Position numbers and translations under genes: made by a program. Below, one piece after another: positions 1 to 10,960 of a stretch of DNA of 64,000 nt (position 1 is its first letter; every line of letters begins with the position of its first letter). The stretch comes from Dipteris shenzhenensis (lineage: Eukaryota > Polypodiophyta > Polypodiopsida > Gleicheniales), in NCBI GenBank assembly GCA_047967505.1, contig CM106539.1. One strand, given 5' to 3'. The notes below the pieces were generated by a model. The model had not been told where the DNA came from, did not search any database, and saw only the letters and a list, made by a program, of their open reading frames with translations.

Positions 1-1653
1 TAAGCAAGATGTAACCATGTTGATGACATCTCTTTGCATCTGAGGCCAGTAGTATGTTGCACTGAGTAACCGATAAGTCTTATTGATGCCTGGATGGGCA
101 GCATAAGGAACTACATGATGCTCTTTTAACAAAAGACGTCGAACATCCTTGTCATGTGGTACACAGACGCGATCTTGATAATACAGAAGGTCGTCCGTAT
201 AGGAATAGGATGAGAAAATCTTTTGTTCGGAAGTCGAAGGTTGATCTTTTGAAAGAACCTGTACTGCTGTGCCGAAGTCTTTATCATTGAAATACTTTCC
301 TTTGAATGAATTCGGAACATCCACAGATAATGTAGAGATTACCATGGCTGATGCTAGAGGTAACCTGCTGAGAGCATCTGCAACTACATTGCGTAGTCCT
401 GGTATATACTCAATGGTCATGTGAAAGTTGGCCAGAAACTCAACCCAGCGTGCTTGTCTAGCATTCATGATTGGCTGAGTAAAAATATACTTTAAAGAGT
501 GATGGTCGGTTTTGACCACAGAGTCGGCACCCATGAGATAATGTTTCCAAGAGCGATAAGCATGTACAACAGCAAGAAACTCCTTATCATAAACCGGATA
601 TCGGGTTTGGATATCAGAATGTTTATGGCTGTCAAAAGCAATAACTCTGCCTTCTTGCATCAAGACTGCTCTTGTAGCGATGTCGGAAGCATCGGTCATG
701 ACCTCAAATGGAAGATTTGGGTCAGCAATAGCCATAACTGGTGTGGTAGTGAGTGCTTGCTTGAGTTGTTGGAAACTATACTCTGTTTCGGGAAGCCACT
801 GAAAAATTGCTATGCTTTTCAATAATTCGGACATAGGAGCTGCGATTTCGGAAAACTGATAGACCTTTGTATGGTAGAAGTTTGCCAATCCGAGAAAAGA
901 GCGGACATCATGAACATTCTTAGGAGTAGGCCAGTTGCTGATTACCTCGACCTTCTTGGGATCCACAGAGATACCTTGAGCTGAAATAACATGTCCCAAA
1001 TATTCGAGTTGGGTCTTGAAGAACTCACTCTTCTCAATGTTGATGTAGAGAGAATTCGCACGGAGAACTTCAAAAACCTGGTGAAGATGTTGTTTGTGCT
1101 CAAGTAGGGATCTGCTGAAAACGAGGATGTCATCGAGGTAAACGATGACGAACTTATCGAGGAAAGGCCTGAAGATGTCGTTCATTAATGTCATGAATGT
1201 GGCCGGGGCATTGTTTAACCCAAAAGGCATGACCAAACATTCATAGTGTCCATACTTTGTTCGAAAAGCTGTCTTGTACTCATCGCCTTCTCGTACACGA
1301 ATTTGATGATAACCTGAACGAAGATCAATCTTGGAGAAGTGTGTTGCATGTAGAAGTTGATCGAAGAGGTCATCAATGCGAGGCAATGGATACTTGTTTT
1401 TGATAGTGAGCTTGTTGAGGGCTTGGTAGTCGATGCAGAGGCGCATAGACTTGTTCTTTTTTTCCACAAGTAGTACAGGAGATCCGAAAGGGCTGCGACT
1501 GGGCCGAATGTGACCTTTGTCGAGTAGCTCGGTGACCTGTCTTTGGATTTCTTCATTTTGAGTGTGAGAAACCCGATAAGGAGGTTTCGACGGTGGATTA
1601 CTGCCGGGAATAAGTTCGATTGGGTGATCCACTGGTCGTCGAGGTGGTAACTA
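1..1653 (-). pseudogene. Ty3/gypsy-A pol: reverse transcriptase, RNase H, start of integrase (runs off window)
   Basis: Read on the minus strand from 1653 down to 1, one frame stays open after the amber codon at 1651-1653. In order it shows: the RT fingers (CIDYQALNK near 1440-1410), the RT palm with SGYHQIRV and [12 protein letters not shown], and the catalytic YLDD at about 1140-1129. RNase H follows (MTDASD near 695, DKEF near 585, TDHHSLKY near 505, ADALSRL near 375-361). Last comes the start of the integrase zinc-binding region (HH near 120-115, an H near 96, a C at the window edge). RT copies the element RNA, RNase H removes the template, and integrase would insert the cDNA. No frameshift is seen in these 1.65 kb, so decay is slight. 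The rest of integrase and the 3' LTR lie outside the window. Confidence 0.92.
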
Positions 1654-4135
1654 CTTTGGCAATTCCTGTGGAAAAAGATCTAGATAAGGCTGGAAAAAAG
1701 GTTGGTTGAGGTATTTAGGAGGATCCTTTGTTGGTGTCTCCTCCACTGCCGTAACCAACAGAAGTGAAGTCTTTGCTTGGCGTTTACGCACCCACTTCTT
1801 TACTTGTAGGGCAGAGGCAACTGGGGTTGAAGGAGAATCCCTAGAACCAGTTAGCTCAATAAGTTTTCCCTGGTGGACAAACTGGATAGTATGGTTGTGA
1901 AAACTGATTGATGGATCATAGTCGTAGAGCCACTGTTGTCCGAGTATGACATCGTACCGAGAAAGAGGCATAATGTCGAAGTTCAACTTGTCCGTATAAT
2001 GTTGGATGCGAAAAGACAAGTTTTTGATCCTGGTGTTGCACAAGAAAGTTGTTCCATTTGCGAGTTCAATCTGATAGTCCACGAGACTAGGACTAGTGGT
2101 CAACCGAAGTTTATCGACCACAGAACTGGCTAGGAAATTATGAGAACAGCCACTGTCGATGAGGATGGTGACCGTTGTTCCACGAATCGATCCTTGAACA
2201 CAAAGTACTTGAGTGGCCAGGGAAGGTTGGGGGTTGCTGGCAAGGCTCAGGTGGATGGTATTCGCCATTCGAACAGCTTTGCCTTTCTTGTCTTGTGCTG
2301 AGGTAGCATCTTCCTTTGGGGAAGTGCTAGGTTCCATATTAGAATTTTGCTTTGGTCGCTTGGGACAATCGAACCATCTATGGTCGCCTGTACAGATGGT
2401 ACAAAGTCCTTTTGAGCTGGAGTTGTTCTTCTTGTCAGTGGCCGCACCTTTATGTTGGGGATGTCGGTAATGACTTTGTGAAGAAGAAGAAACACGATCC
2501 TTGGGGGAATGCTTCTGTTGGAATCCAGCAAATGATTTCTGAGGCTTCTGGGGATCTTGAGACTGTCGCTGACCTTGATTACCGAAGTTTTTTCGAAACC
2601 TGGTGTTATCTTGAGGGCGAGCACCTTTGGCCATAGGAGAGTTCTGTGTGCGATTAGCACTCTGCTTCCCTGTGTTTAGGAAATCTGTAATGCGCTCTGC
2701 GTAAGCAATAGCGCCATCTGTGGTGGTGATGTTTGCTTTAAGAACATCAATGCGTAACGAGGGATTTAGGCCTGAGATGAAAGCATGAAGGCGATCATCC
2801 TCAGTTAAACCATCAATCTCCAGCACCAATGTGGTGAACTGAGAGATATAAGAAGACAGGGAACCCGTTTGCTCCAACTGTCGGAGTTTTGAACGTGCTT
2901 GGAAGTCCGCATTGGCAGGTACAAACTGCTTACGGAGCACGTGTTCAAAATGTTCCCATGTTAACACACTTTTTCCGTCCTTTAAGCGTCTTTGCCACCA
3001 TAGAAATGCTGTATCCTTCAGGAGGGAGGCTACCAAGGCGATCTTTTTGCCTTCCGTGAGGTCAACAGTGTCAAAATACATGCGCATTTTAGCAAGCCAT
3101 TGGTCAACTGTTCGGCGATTACGTTGACCAGTGTAGGCTTCCGGAAGTTTGACGTCAAGTCGTTTAGTTTTGGAAGCTTGAAGTAATCGGTAGAGAGCAC
3201 GCAGTTCAGTGTTTTCTACCTCTGGTGGGAAAGAGTCCGCATCGTCGTCGGGTTGCGTCACGTCGTCCTCTGTATGTGCTGGACTTCGAGAATCTTGGAG
3301 TTGTTGAACTTTTTGAACCAGGTCGGAGATGCTGTCCTGAAGTTGAGATATTTGAAGTTGCAATAGAGATTCACTTTGGACGTTGCCTTCAGGGGTCTTT
3401 TTGGGACTTGATTCTTTAATCTCTGGAGAGGCTTCACGCGAGCGGTGCGACATGTCGGAAATCCCTGTGAGAAAAGCGCGAACTTGCGCTCTAGTTTGTA
3501 CCATTCTCCTGAAAGAGGATTCGGGCTGCTCCCTGAGGTTGCTCATATTGGAGGGGGCAGGTGAGGCAGGATGGAACCACCCGTGGAAATCTGGTAAGGG
3601 AGGTCTTGTCGGAGGTAACACTGGAGATTCTGAAAAAGGTGTTACTGCTCGTGATAAGACAGGGGTAGGTAGCAGAGTCCACGGATCTGAAAAAGGGTAA
3701 GGAGCTGTTGTCGGAAGAGGAGGATATCCAGGAGAGGGAGTGCCTTCAGGATGTAAACTGACTTGGTGAAGGCACACCCTGTAGAGGAGGATATCTGGGA
3801 GCTGAAGGAGGTGGAGAGTACCCTGGAGATGCCGAAGGTGAAGGGTAAAATTCTCTCCAAAAATGAACAGCAAACTCCTGAGGAATATCGTGTTCCGGAT
3901 ATCTTTGTGTCTCGTGGAACACAACCTGTACTGTGCTGAGGAAATAATGTAACTGAGGTGCCTCACGCAGAAGGTAGAGGATGTGATCCAAGTCACTCGG
4001 AGGGCACGTGACACAGAAGACCCAAGATGCAAAGGCTCCAAAATGGGCTGGCTGTGCAAATTGAACACGATATTGTGTAGTAGCAGATGCCTGAGGTGTC
4101 CTTGAAAGGCCGGGTGAATTACCAGGGGTTTCCAT
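1651..4135 (-). pseudogene. Ty3/gypsy-A gag-protease, ending in an amber stop, one frameshift near 3770
   Basis: The long open frame (4068-1651) encodes a capsid-like region rich in Q, W and F. A zinc knuckle CTICTGDHRWFDC (C-x2-C-x3-H-x4-C, about 2405-2363) follows, then an aspartic protease with the active-site triplet in IDSGCSHNF (about 2160-2135). The first ~125 residues read more like a gag start in another frame, beginning METPGNSPG at 4135. That frame is proline-rich and ends at 3746, where the main frame takes over with similarly proline-rich sequence, so a one-base shift near 3770 is likely. The stop at 1651-1653 falls just before the RT in an otherwise continuous frame and probably replaced a Glu codon in a conserved ELPKELPP-like stretch. 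A programmed readthrough stop is possible but less likely. Confidence 0.88.
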
Positions 4136-5490
4136 GCTTTAATGTGGATTCTTTCATTTGCTGTAATTTGTTAAAGAGAATCCTTAAAGCAGATTGGAAA
4201 GACTCCACCTGGCAATACTTTAATCTGCCAAGTGATTGCGTAGAAGAAGGCTGCAAATCGTTGTCCGGAGGTCCATGTTGCAGTGTTTTGCGAGGAGTGC
4301 TCGAGGCTTGTCTGGTCCGGGCTGTCAACGCGCTGTCTTCATTGCGAGAATAGTTGCAACTGGTGCTGAAATGGCAGGGTAAAAATGGCGAAACAAGGAG
4401 AGGGCAGTAGGCTGTCACTGGTGAGGCTTAGAGCATTGCCCAGGGCTGGACTGCGCAGGAAAAAGGCAGGAGTGGGGCTTGGCTGGCAAGAACTGCGCAG
4501 GAAAGAGGGGGGCTGGCGAGGCCAAGGATATCGCAGGGGGGGGGGGCTGGCGAGGCCAATCAAATGCGCAGGGGCTGGTCGTGCAGTACGGCGCAGGGCT
4601 GCGGGCAGTACAGCACAGGCTGGTGCAGGGGTGCGCAGGAAGGTCCGTACTGTGCAGGGCTGGTGTTGCGCAGGGCTGGTGCCAGGAATTCCGTACGGTG
4701 CAGGCTGGCTGTCCATACGGCTGGCTTGCGCAGGCTGTACGGCAGGGCAGCGAAAATACGTACAGATTGTACGGAATAACTGCGAAGGGGGGGTACGGAA
4801 AAGATGGCGCAGGGCTGTACGGCTGGCTGCGCAGAGATTTGCTCGAGATCCGTACGGTGCAACGGTGCAATGAAGAGGGTCGCCTCTTTTCGTTGGGGGC
4901 TGCCCAATGGGTTAATGGCCCAAAAATTAATTTGGGGGTTTAGTTTAACCCTAGGGTAGCTAGGGTAAACCTAGGGGTAGGGGATGGGTTTAATTTTTGT
5001 CCCTTTTTACCCCTCTAGGTACCCTTTTGTAGGTACTTGGGGCCTAGGAGGTGTGCCTATTCGAAGGGGTGTGACCCTTGGAATAGGTGCACCTGTTCAT
5101 GAGGGGATGTGTCCCTATTGTTAAAAGGGGTGTGACCCTGCATGAATAGGTATGTCCCTTTGCCCACGATGGGGTATGTCCCTGAGTGAGGAGTCGAGAC
5201 TCGTCACCAAAAGGTGTGTCCCATGGTGGAAAAGGTGCGTCCCTTGGTTTTGGGACAGCCCAAGCACCTGAAAGGACACGATTTTGGTCGTGTCCATTCA
5301 CATCAACTTGTGATGTGAGGGAGATGGAGAGGCCAGGATGACTTTAGGCCGGGTAGGCGTTAAAAAATTTTACGCTCATCCTCTCCATCTCTTCCATGCA
5401 CAATGTGCACGGATGTCCTTCTAGCGGCAAAAATGTATTAGATCAGCGCTAGACGGTGGGGGGCATTTCCTACAGGCAGGAGCGAATTTT
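4136..5490 (-). other. Gypsy-A 5' leader (untranslated), CCGTAC-rich and with short hyphenated palindromes
   Basis: This lies between the primer-binding site and the gag start of gypsy-A. About 4560-4870 is GC-rich and on the element's sense strand is full of CCGTAC and CCGTACGG. About 4930-5010 carries CCCTAAAC/CCCTAGG-like motifs. About 5055-5240 has many GGG...CCC hyphenated palindromes such as GGGTGTGACCC. Several overlapping ORFs on both strands (4385-4943) are compositional and show no protein-family signature. Confidence 0.6.
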
Positions 5491-5502
5491 GCTCTGATAC
5501 CA
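5491..5502 (-). other. Primer-binding site, initiator Met-tRNA type (gypsy-A)
   Basis: On the minus strand this reads TGGTATCAGAGC, the standard plant site complementary to the 3' end of initiator Met-tRNA. It lies one base inside a CA-ended sequence, as expected just downstream of a 5' LTR. Confidence 0.85.
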
Positions 5503-5503
5503 C

Positions 5504-5989
5504 TGTAAGAAATCCTAGATTTACTATATTTAGAACTGTGCTAAGGAACAGAAAAGAGACTGAGATAGCAGAGAGCAAGGAATAATTATATTGCTTGAAT
5601 GTCTGTAGGGTGGATGTGATTGTCATCCATACAATTTGGCCTCTTTTATATAGAGAGTGAAGAGTCACACATGAAAAGGTGTGTACTCCAAAGGGTATGT
5701 GCATGAAGAGGTGTATACCCCTTGTGAAGGGTGTGACCCTTGATGAGAGGGTACATTACAATAGGAATGTCTCTTCATTAGAATGTCTCTTGTGAAGGGT
5801 TATGCCTCATTAGGAAGTGTCCCGTCGAAAGGGCAAGTGTCCCGTCGAAAGGTCATACCCTTCCACAAGTGTCCATTCATTAAACCATCCATAAGTCTAG
5901 AAAGAGAAAGGAATACGTCACAGATCGTGACAAGCCTCTTCATCAATTGTCCTCTCGAGCTTCTCCATCTGTCTTTTAGTGTTTCTACA
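5504..5989 (-). repeat. Candidate 5' LTR of gypsy-A
   Basis: On the minus strand it would start TGTAGAAAC and end GATTTCTTACA directly before the primer site, giving near-matching TGTA-GAAA/TTTC-TACA ends. A TATATAAAAGAGG TATA-like box is at about 5655-5640 on the minus strand, placed for transcription into R-U5. The inner end is well supported by the primer site. The outer end at 5989 is a guess, because the 3' LTR and target-site duplication are outside the window. Confidence 0.55.
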
Positions 5990-6042
5990 CGCTATATCAG
6001 GTGTTCATTACATCAGAGTTTTGTTGTCCCGTGGCAGTCACC

Positions 6043-6877
6043 ATGCCACCCAAGCGTGCCCCTAGGGATACATTGCATGATAGTGATGAGGCTGCTCAGC
6101 ATGAGCAATTGCCTTTCCCAGTGGGTACATCCACTGGTGGTACAGAGATCAGCTTCTCTCTCCTGCATGTTGAGAAGCACAGGCAACACAGACACGTTTT
6201 TTGGATACCCTTGCTTCTATGCTCCAAGGTACCTTCTGCCGGATGGGACATGAGTTTAGCTAGTAGCTTACCACGGCCATGGCTATGCACGATACGCCTC
6301 TTGCCCAGATGGGACAGCAGCTCGAGCAGTAGATTGGCTACGTTATGCAGGACAAGGGCAAGTAGCCCACACCCCATCACGCGGACCACTCAGATAGTCA
6401 GGATGTGCTTTCTGCTCCACACAGGGGTTTAATGGCAGATGCCCACCGTGCCTATGAGCATCAATCTTCTGGACCGTTGCATGTACCCCAGCATTGGGAT
6501 TATTTGGACTTGGATGATGCATTCTCTGTGCTGTAGAGCACCTTCTTGTAGGATGTCAAGCCATCTTTTGGCTCACAGTTTTCTGCATCCATGCAAGCCA
6601 CGCCGTCTCTTTTGGGTCGACCCGTTGGAATCCATCCGGTTAGTGCTCCTTTCACCGCACCAGCAAGTATGCCTAGAGCTGGTTTTGGTTTATTTGCCAG
6701 CCCACACCCTGGGGATAGAGGTTAGTCCTCTTCTTAGCCCTTTGGCATGCCACCATTTCGGAGATGCATTTGGCAAAGAGGCCCAGCCAAGGGTTCATGC
6801 ACCTATCGCTCCGCCAGTGAACACCTACAGCCAATGCGTCAGATGGCAACAGCAGGGGGGTAATGGTGGGCAGCATG
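6043..6877 (+). pseudogene. Gypsy-B gag, N-terminal part (decayed)
   Basis: Plus-strand sequence starting MPPKRAPRDTLHDSDEAA, with several frame changes and stops, reaching the left target-site duplication of the hAT element at 6870-6877. The same region resumes after the hAT element at 9934 with recognisable gag, so I read it as the N-terminal part of the same retrotransposon gag. The reading in this stretch is weak by itself; the support is position and strand. Confidence 0.45.
6870..6877. repeat. Left target-site duplication of the hAT element
   Basis: GCAGCATG, matched by GCAGCAGG at 9926-9933 (7 of 8). Eight bases is the size expected for hAT insertion. Confidence 0.75.
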
Positions 6878-9800
6878 CATAGTTACCAATGAACGGCATT
6901 CCGACATCCAGAATCCTTGGAACGCCGTTCCAAAATGGAGAGGCCCAGGGAACGTCCGGAACGCTTCCAGAACGTCCCTTGGGGACATGTTACCAGGGAA
7001 TGCTGTTCCAGCATTCCCGGAACGCATTCTGGTGGCATTCCAGCCCTAATCCTGCCGACGTTCTAGGTTCTGGCTTGGCTAAAAATCGTGACGGGCGCCG
7101 TGCGACGGCTCTTCCTCCCGCCTCATCTTCTCGCGCCATTCCCGCTGCCCCCCTTTGCTGCTCCAGCCTCCACTACTCTACTCTCCCTTCTTACTTGAGC
7201 CCTCCAACTACTCCACCCTCCCTCCTTGCTTCAGCCCTCCATCTCTCCCTCCTTGCTTCAGCCCTTAATCTCTCCTTCAGCCCTCCATCTCTCCCTCCTC
7301 CTACCTTTCTCCACTCCCTTCTCTCTCTTTCTCCACTCCCTCGACCCCCTTCCCTCCACTCCCTTCTACTCTCTCAACGCCCTTCCCTCCACTCCCTTCT
7401 ACTCTCTCAACCCCCTTCAGCCCCCCATTCTCTCCACTCTCTCCATTTCTCTCAGCCCACTTCTCTCAGCCCCCCCTCTTCTCAATGGCTCCTCCCCGTG
7501 ACCTCGACCAAGACCACAAATCTGAGTGGTGGAAGGAGGTGAAACCTCGACGCATCTATGACAAGTCAAAAGGAGGAGCACGCAAGTGGGATTGTCCCTA
7601 TTGTGGTGAAGAAAAATCTGGAGGCTCAAACCAAGTGCGGAATCATTTATTGAAAATAAAGAACAGAGGCATTAATTATAGCCCTGGAAATATTTCAGCT
7701 GCGGATACCGCACGTTTTCAGGCACTTGCAGATAGGTTGGAAGCCAAGGCAGCATGACAAAAGGTTATTGATCCTCTTGGTCAAGCATGGGCAGCCCCAC
7801 ATGCTAGTGCAACAGCTTCTCATTTGCCTCTATTTCTAGCTCCTTCTTTGGGTCTACAGCTTCACACGCATTTATGGGGACTCCCACTTCATCATCCCCT
7901 GGCCCGAGATCGTGCAGGCTAGCCTTGTGGCCTCATGGCATCCTGGGAGGAAGGCACAAGTAGATGCTGCAGTGGGCCGATTCTTTTATGGAGCAGATGT
8001 ACCCACAGCAAAAGCCCGCAATCCTTACTTCACATCGGTACACTCCTCCCAAATGTGAGGCCCTGCGCACCACAATTTTGGCAACAAAAAAGACCACCAT
8101 AGAGCAGGCTTTGGCTCCCATCAAGGACATATGGCTGAAATGTGGTGTCTCATTGATGGGAGATCGATGGAGTGACACTAGAAGCCGCTCTATTCAAGGC
8201 ATCATTGCATACTCAGCTGGGCCAGCTTTTTCATTAAAACTATTGATAATTCAAAGGAGAGAAAGTCAGCCGAGAGGTTGGCTAGCATTTGGATGGAGAC
8301 CATTGAGCGTGTGGGGGAAGATAAAGTTATTCAGTTTGTTTCTAATGGTGAGAACTCCAACAAGGCAGCAGGGAGGATTTTGGAAGAGAAGTACCCTCAC
8401 CTTACCCTCACTCCTTGCGTGGCACATGGGCTGAATAATCTCTTAAAGGATATTGGTAAGTTGGATTGGGTCGATCCTACCATTGATATGGGTAATCATG
8501 TTGTATACTTCATCACTCGCCATCACTACATTTTGGCTATTTTTCGGAAGATATCCCCCCAAAAGAATCTCTTGAATTATTCTGACACACGCTTTGCTAA
8601 TAAATTTCATCATGGTGAAGCGGCTTTTAAGTTGAAATCTCAATTGAGGCAGCTTGTTGTTTCCGCTGAGTGGGATGCATGGCGTGAGCAGAACTCTGCA
8701 GAGGCTCTCTTTTGGGATGATGTTTGCCTTTTGCTTCAAGTTACAAAGCCAATTCTTTTGATGTTGAGGCTTGTTGATGGAGATGGTCCTTGTATTGGGA
8801 AGGTGTTTGAAGGGATGGATAGGATGATTGAGACCATTCCAAGTATAGATGCTTTGTATGCTTGTAGGAAGGAGGAGTTGAGGACCGTGGCAACCTCTCG
8901 GTGGACGGAACATCATTCACCTTTGGAGTGCAGCCTTTGTTTTGGATCCGGAATTTCAAGGGAAGGGGTAAGAGACGGATAAAGAGGTGGTGCAAGGATG
9001 GGAGAAGATATTGAGACAACTTGTCTCAAGTCCAGATGATAGGAGAAAAGTGTGGAAGGAGCTGTCGTATTATAAGTAAGGAAAAGGATTGTTTGGTTTG
9101 GAGGATGCATAGAATGACAGGTTCAAGATTTCCTCTGTTCATTGGTGAGAGGACTATGGGGCAGGTGCTCCATTGTTGCAGCGTTTGGCCATTTGAATAC
9201 TCAACCAGGGAGCTAGCTCTTCACCTATTGAGCGGTTGTGGAGCAATTTTGGAAACATTGCATCCAAAAAGAGGATCAGGCTTGGGTTTAGAAGGCAAAT
9301 GATCTTGTATTTGTTAATGCAAACTTGTGTTTGCTTAACAAGTTCAGGGCAGAGTGCACTCATGAACCATATCTTGGATTTAAACCTGATGAGGACTCCA
9401 ACAGTGATGCAGCAGAGGATGCTCCTAAGCATGAGGATGATGAGGCCCAGGACCAGGATCAGGATGATGAGGCCCAACAGGGTGAGGGAGAGGCCTTTAT
9501 TGCTATGCCACCTTCAGACCATTTGGGCTGACTCTCTTTTTTTCTATACGACATGTACTTGACTCGAGAGTCTCGAGTCCTACTTTGTATTGAGGCCTTC
9601 ATGCTCGAGGCATGGCCTCCCTTTTCTGTACTTTGCATATTATATGCTCTCGGATCTATAGTATTCTACAATCTACTGCACGTTATTCACATTGCAAACA
9701 TGTGCATTTCAGTTTTGAGTATTCTAAGAGTGTCTTTAAATGTCTAAAACTGAAATGGAAAGTTTAGAGCTGCTAAAAGTGGTTTTCTTTTCATAATTGG

Positions 9801-9925
9801 TATATTTTTATATGAATTGATGACGTGTCATATGATGTGGCGTTCCGGTTCCCGTTCCCCCTTCTCGGAACGTGTCCGTTTCAGCACTTGAAATTTCAGA
9901 ATGTTCCCGTTCCCTGGTAACTATG
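6878..9925 (+). mobile_element. hAT DNA transposon, 3.05 kb, with TIRs and 8-bp TSD
   Basis: The left end reads CATAGTTACCA and the right end TGGTAACTATG, an exact 11-bp inverted repeat with weaker similarity further in (GGAACGG/GAACGG). It is flanked by 8-bp duplications GCAGCATG and GCAGCAGG. Both subterminal regions (6890-7040 and 9838-9914) are crowded with GGAACG/GTTCC motifs, the usual pattern of transposase-binding repeats in hAT elements. Inside is a decayed transposase on the plus strand. The element interrupts the gag of gypsy-B. Its transposase is broken, so it would need one supplied in trans. Confidence 0.88.
7485..9531 (+). pseudogene. hAT transposase, decayed (BED zinc finger, DUF659, C-terminal dimerisation domain)
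   Basis: The N-terminal ORF (7485-7757) has a BED-type zinc finger: WW near residue 15, CPYC near residues 47-50, and an HLLKI segment. It ends in TGA at 7755-7757. A central region in shifting frames (about 7950-8980) carries the DUF659-like core (LMGDRWSD near 8152-8175, then NGENSNKAAG and TPCVAHGLNNLLKDI near 8350-8455). The dimerisation domain is near 9160-9290, with GAPLLQRLAI, a TGA stop at 9194-9196, then SSSPIERLWSNFGNIASKKR in frame. The tail is acidic (to 9531). At least three frameshifts and several stops are present; the two TGAs noted look like CGA-to-TGA changes. The protein would cut and rejoin hAT ends in the nucleus if intact; it is not. Confidence 0.85.
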
Positions 9926-9933
9926 GCAGCAGG

Positions 9934-10960
9934 CCACTTTTGATGAGATGATGGCAGATTCCTTGTGTTCATATAAGGCCCTACCTGAGGCCATCAAACT
10001 TGAGATGTCCTTTTTCGATTATGTGAACCTCAAGTGTGATGATGCCCGCACTTCCGGAGGTTACACACACAGGAATTATGCAGCCAAGGGATATCAAGGA
10101 TAAACTCACAGTGCGTAAGTTCAAAGGGGACACTCGCACACCTAATGAGCTAGAGGAGTGGCTTATGAAACTTTAAGATTATTTCCGCTTCTACCCAAAG
10201 CAAGATGAGGACCACATAATCTTTGCGGGTATACACATGCAGGACTATGCACATGCTTGGTGGCATTATATGAGGGACTTGCCTCAAAGGCCAGCCACAT
10301 GGAAGGAGTTCAAGGAGTTGATGATCACCACATTCGTATCCCCGCTCATACTAAAGCAATATTTGGCTGAATTCTATGCATTGTCGCAAATTGGCACCGT
10401 CCAAGAGTACTTGTAGCGCTTTTGGAGACTTTCCTTGTTTGTACATGACGTATCTGAGAGAGGGAAGTTGCTACGTTTCATCCAGAGAATGATTCGTTCT
10501 CTCACTGCAGATGTGAAGGCACATAACCCTCAAACAATTGAGCATGCAGCCCAATTGGCAGAGGCGTTTGAGCCCAAATATGCCAGCAAGTATAAGATGA
10601 CAGTGGACAGCGCATATGGGAATGAAAATGAGGCTGAGAGGAAGCCTAAGGAAACTGATTCGCATGAAAGGAAATCAGCAGCACCACCACTTCCGAGGTT
10701 TCCCACTGTTACAGGCAGCACGATGCCATATGCTAAGCCATACAGGTCATTTGATGCTTAGTCAAGAGCTAAGCCAAGTGTTGGAAAAGAAAAGTCAGAA
10801 TTTAAACAACACACCAGGGCTATTATGGACAGCGGAAAGCGGGCAAACTTATGCTTTAAGTGTGGTGAGAAATGGACTCCTGAGCATCAGGAAGTTTGCA
10901 AAATGTGTAACAATGGTACTGCAAAACTCAGCATGATTATTGAGATATCGGATTTCCTTT
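9934..10960 (+). pseudogene. Gypsy-B gag, main capsid part with zinc knuckle (decayed)
   Basis: Plus-strand reading in one main frame shows a retrotransposon gag core: KLTVRKFKGDTRTP near 10105, then EEWLMKL, DYFRFYP, DYAHAWWHYMRDLP, EFKELMITTF, the classic order of plant gypsy capsid. In-frame stops are at about 10175 (TAA), 10415 (TAG) and 10759 (TAG). A C-terminal knuckle-like CFKCGEKWTPEHQEVC is near 10851-10900. Beyond about 10960 the protease cannot be followed. This continues the 6043-6877 fragment once the hAT element is set aside. Confidence 0.8.

Noticed and set aside
4385-4943. Overlapping ORFs of 70-160 codons on both strands in the gypsy-A leader
   Set aside because: GC-rich repeated motif (GTACGG, GCGCAGG) explains the open frames; no domain.
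7189-7500. Pro/Ser/Leu-rich ORFs upstream of the hAT transposase
   Set aside because: They come from CTCCCTC repeats; the BED-domain frame starting at 7485 is the real one.
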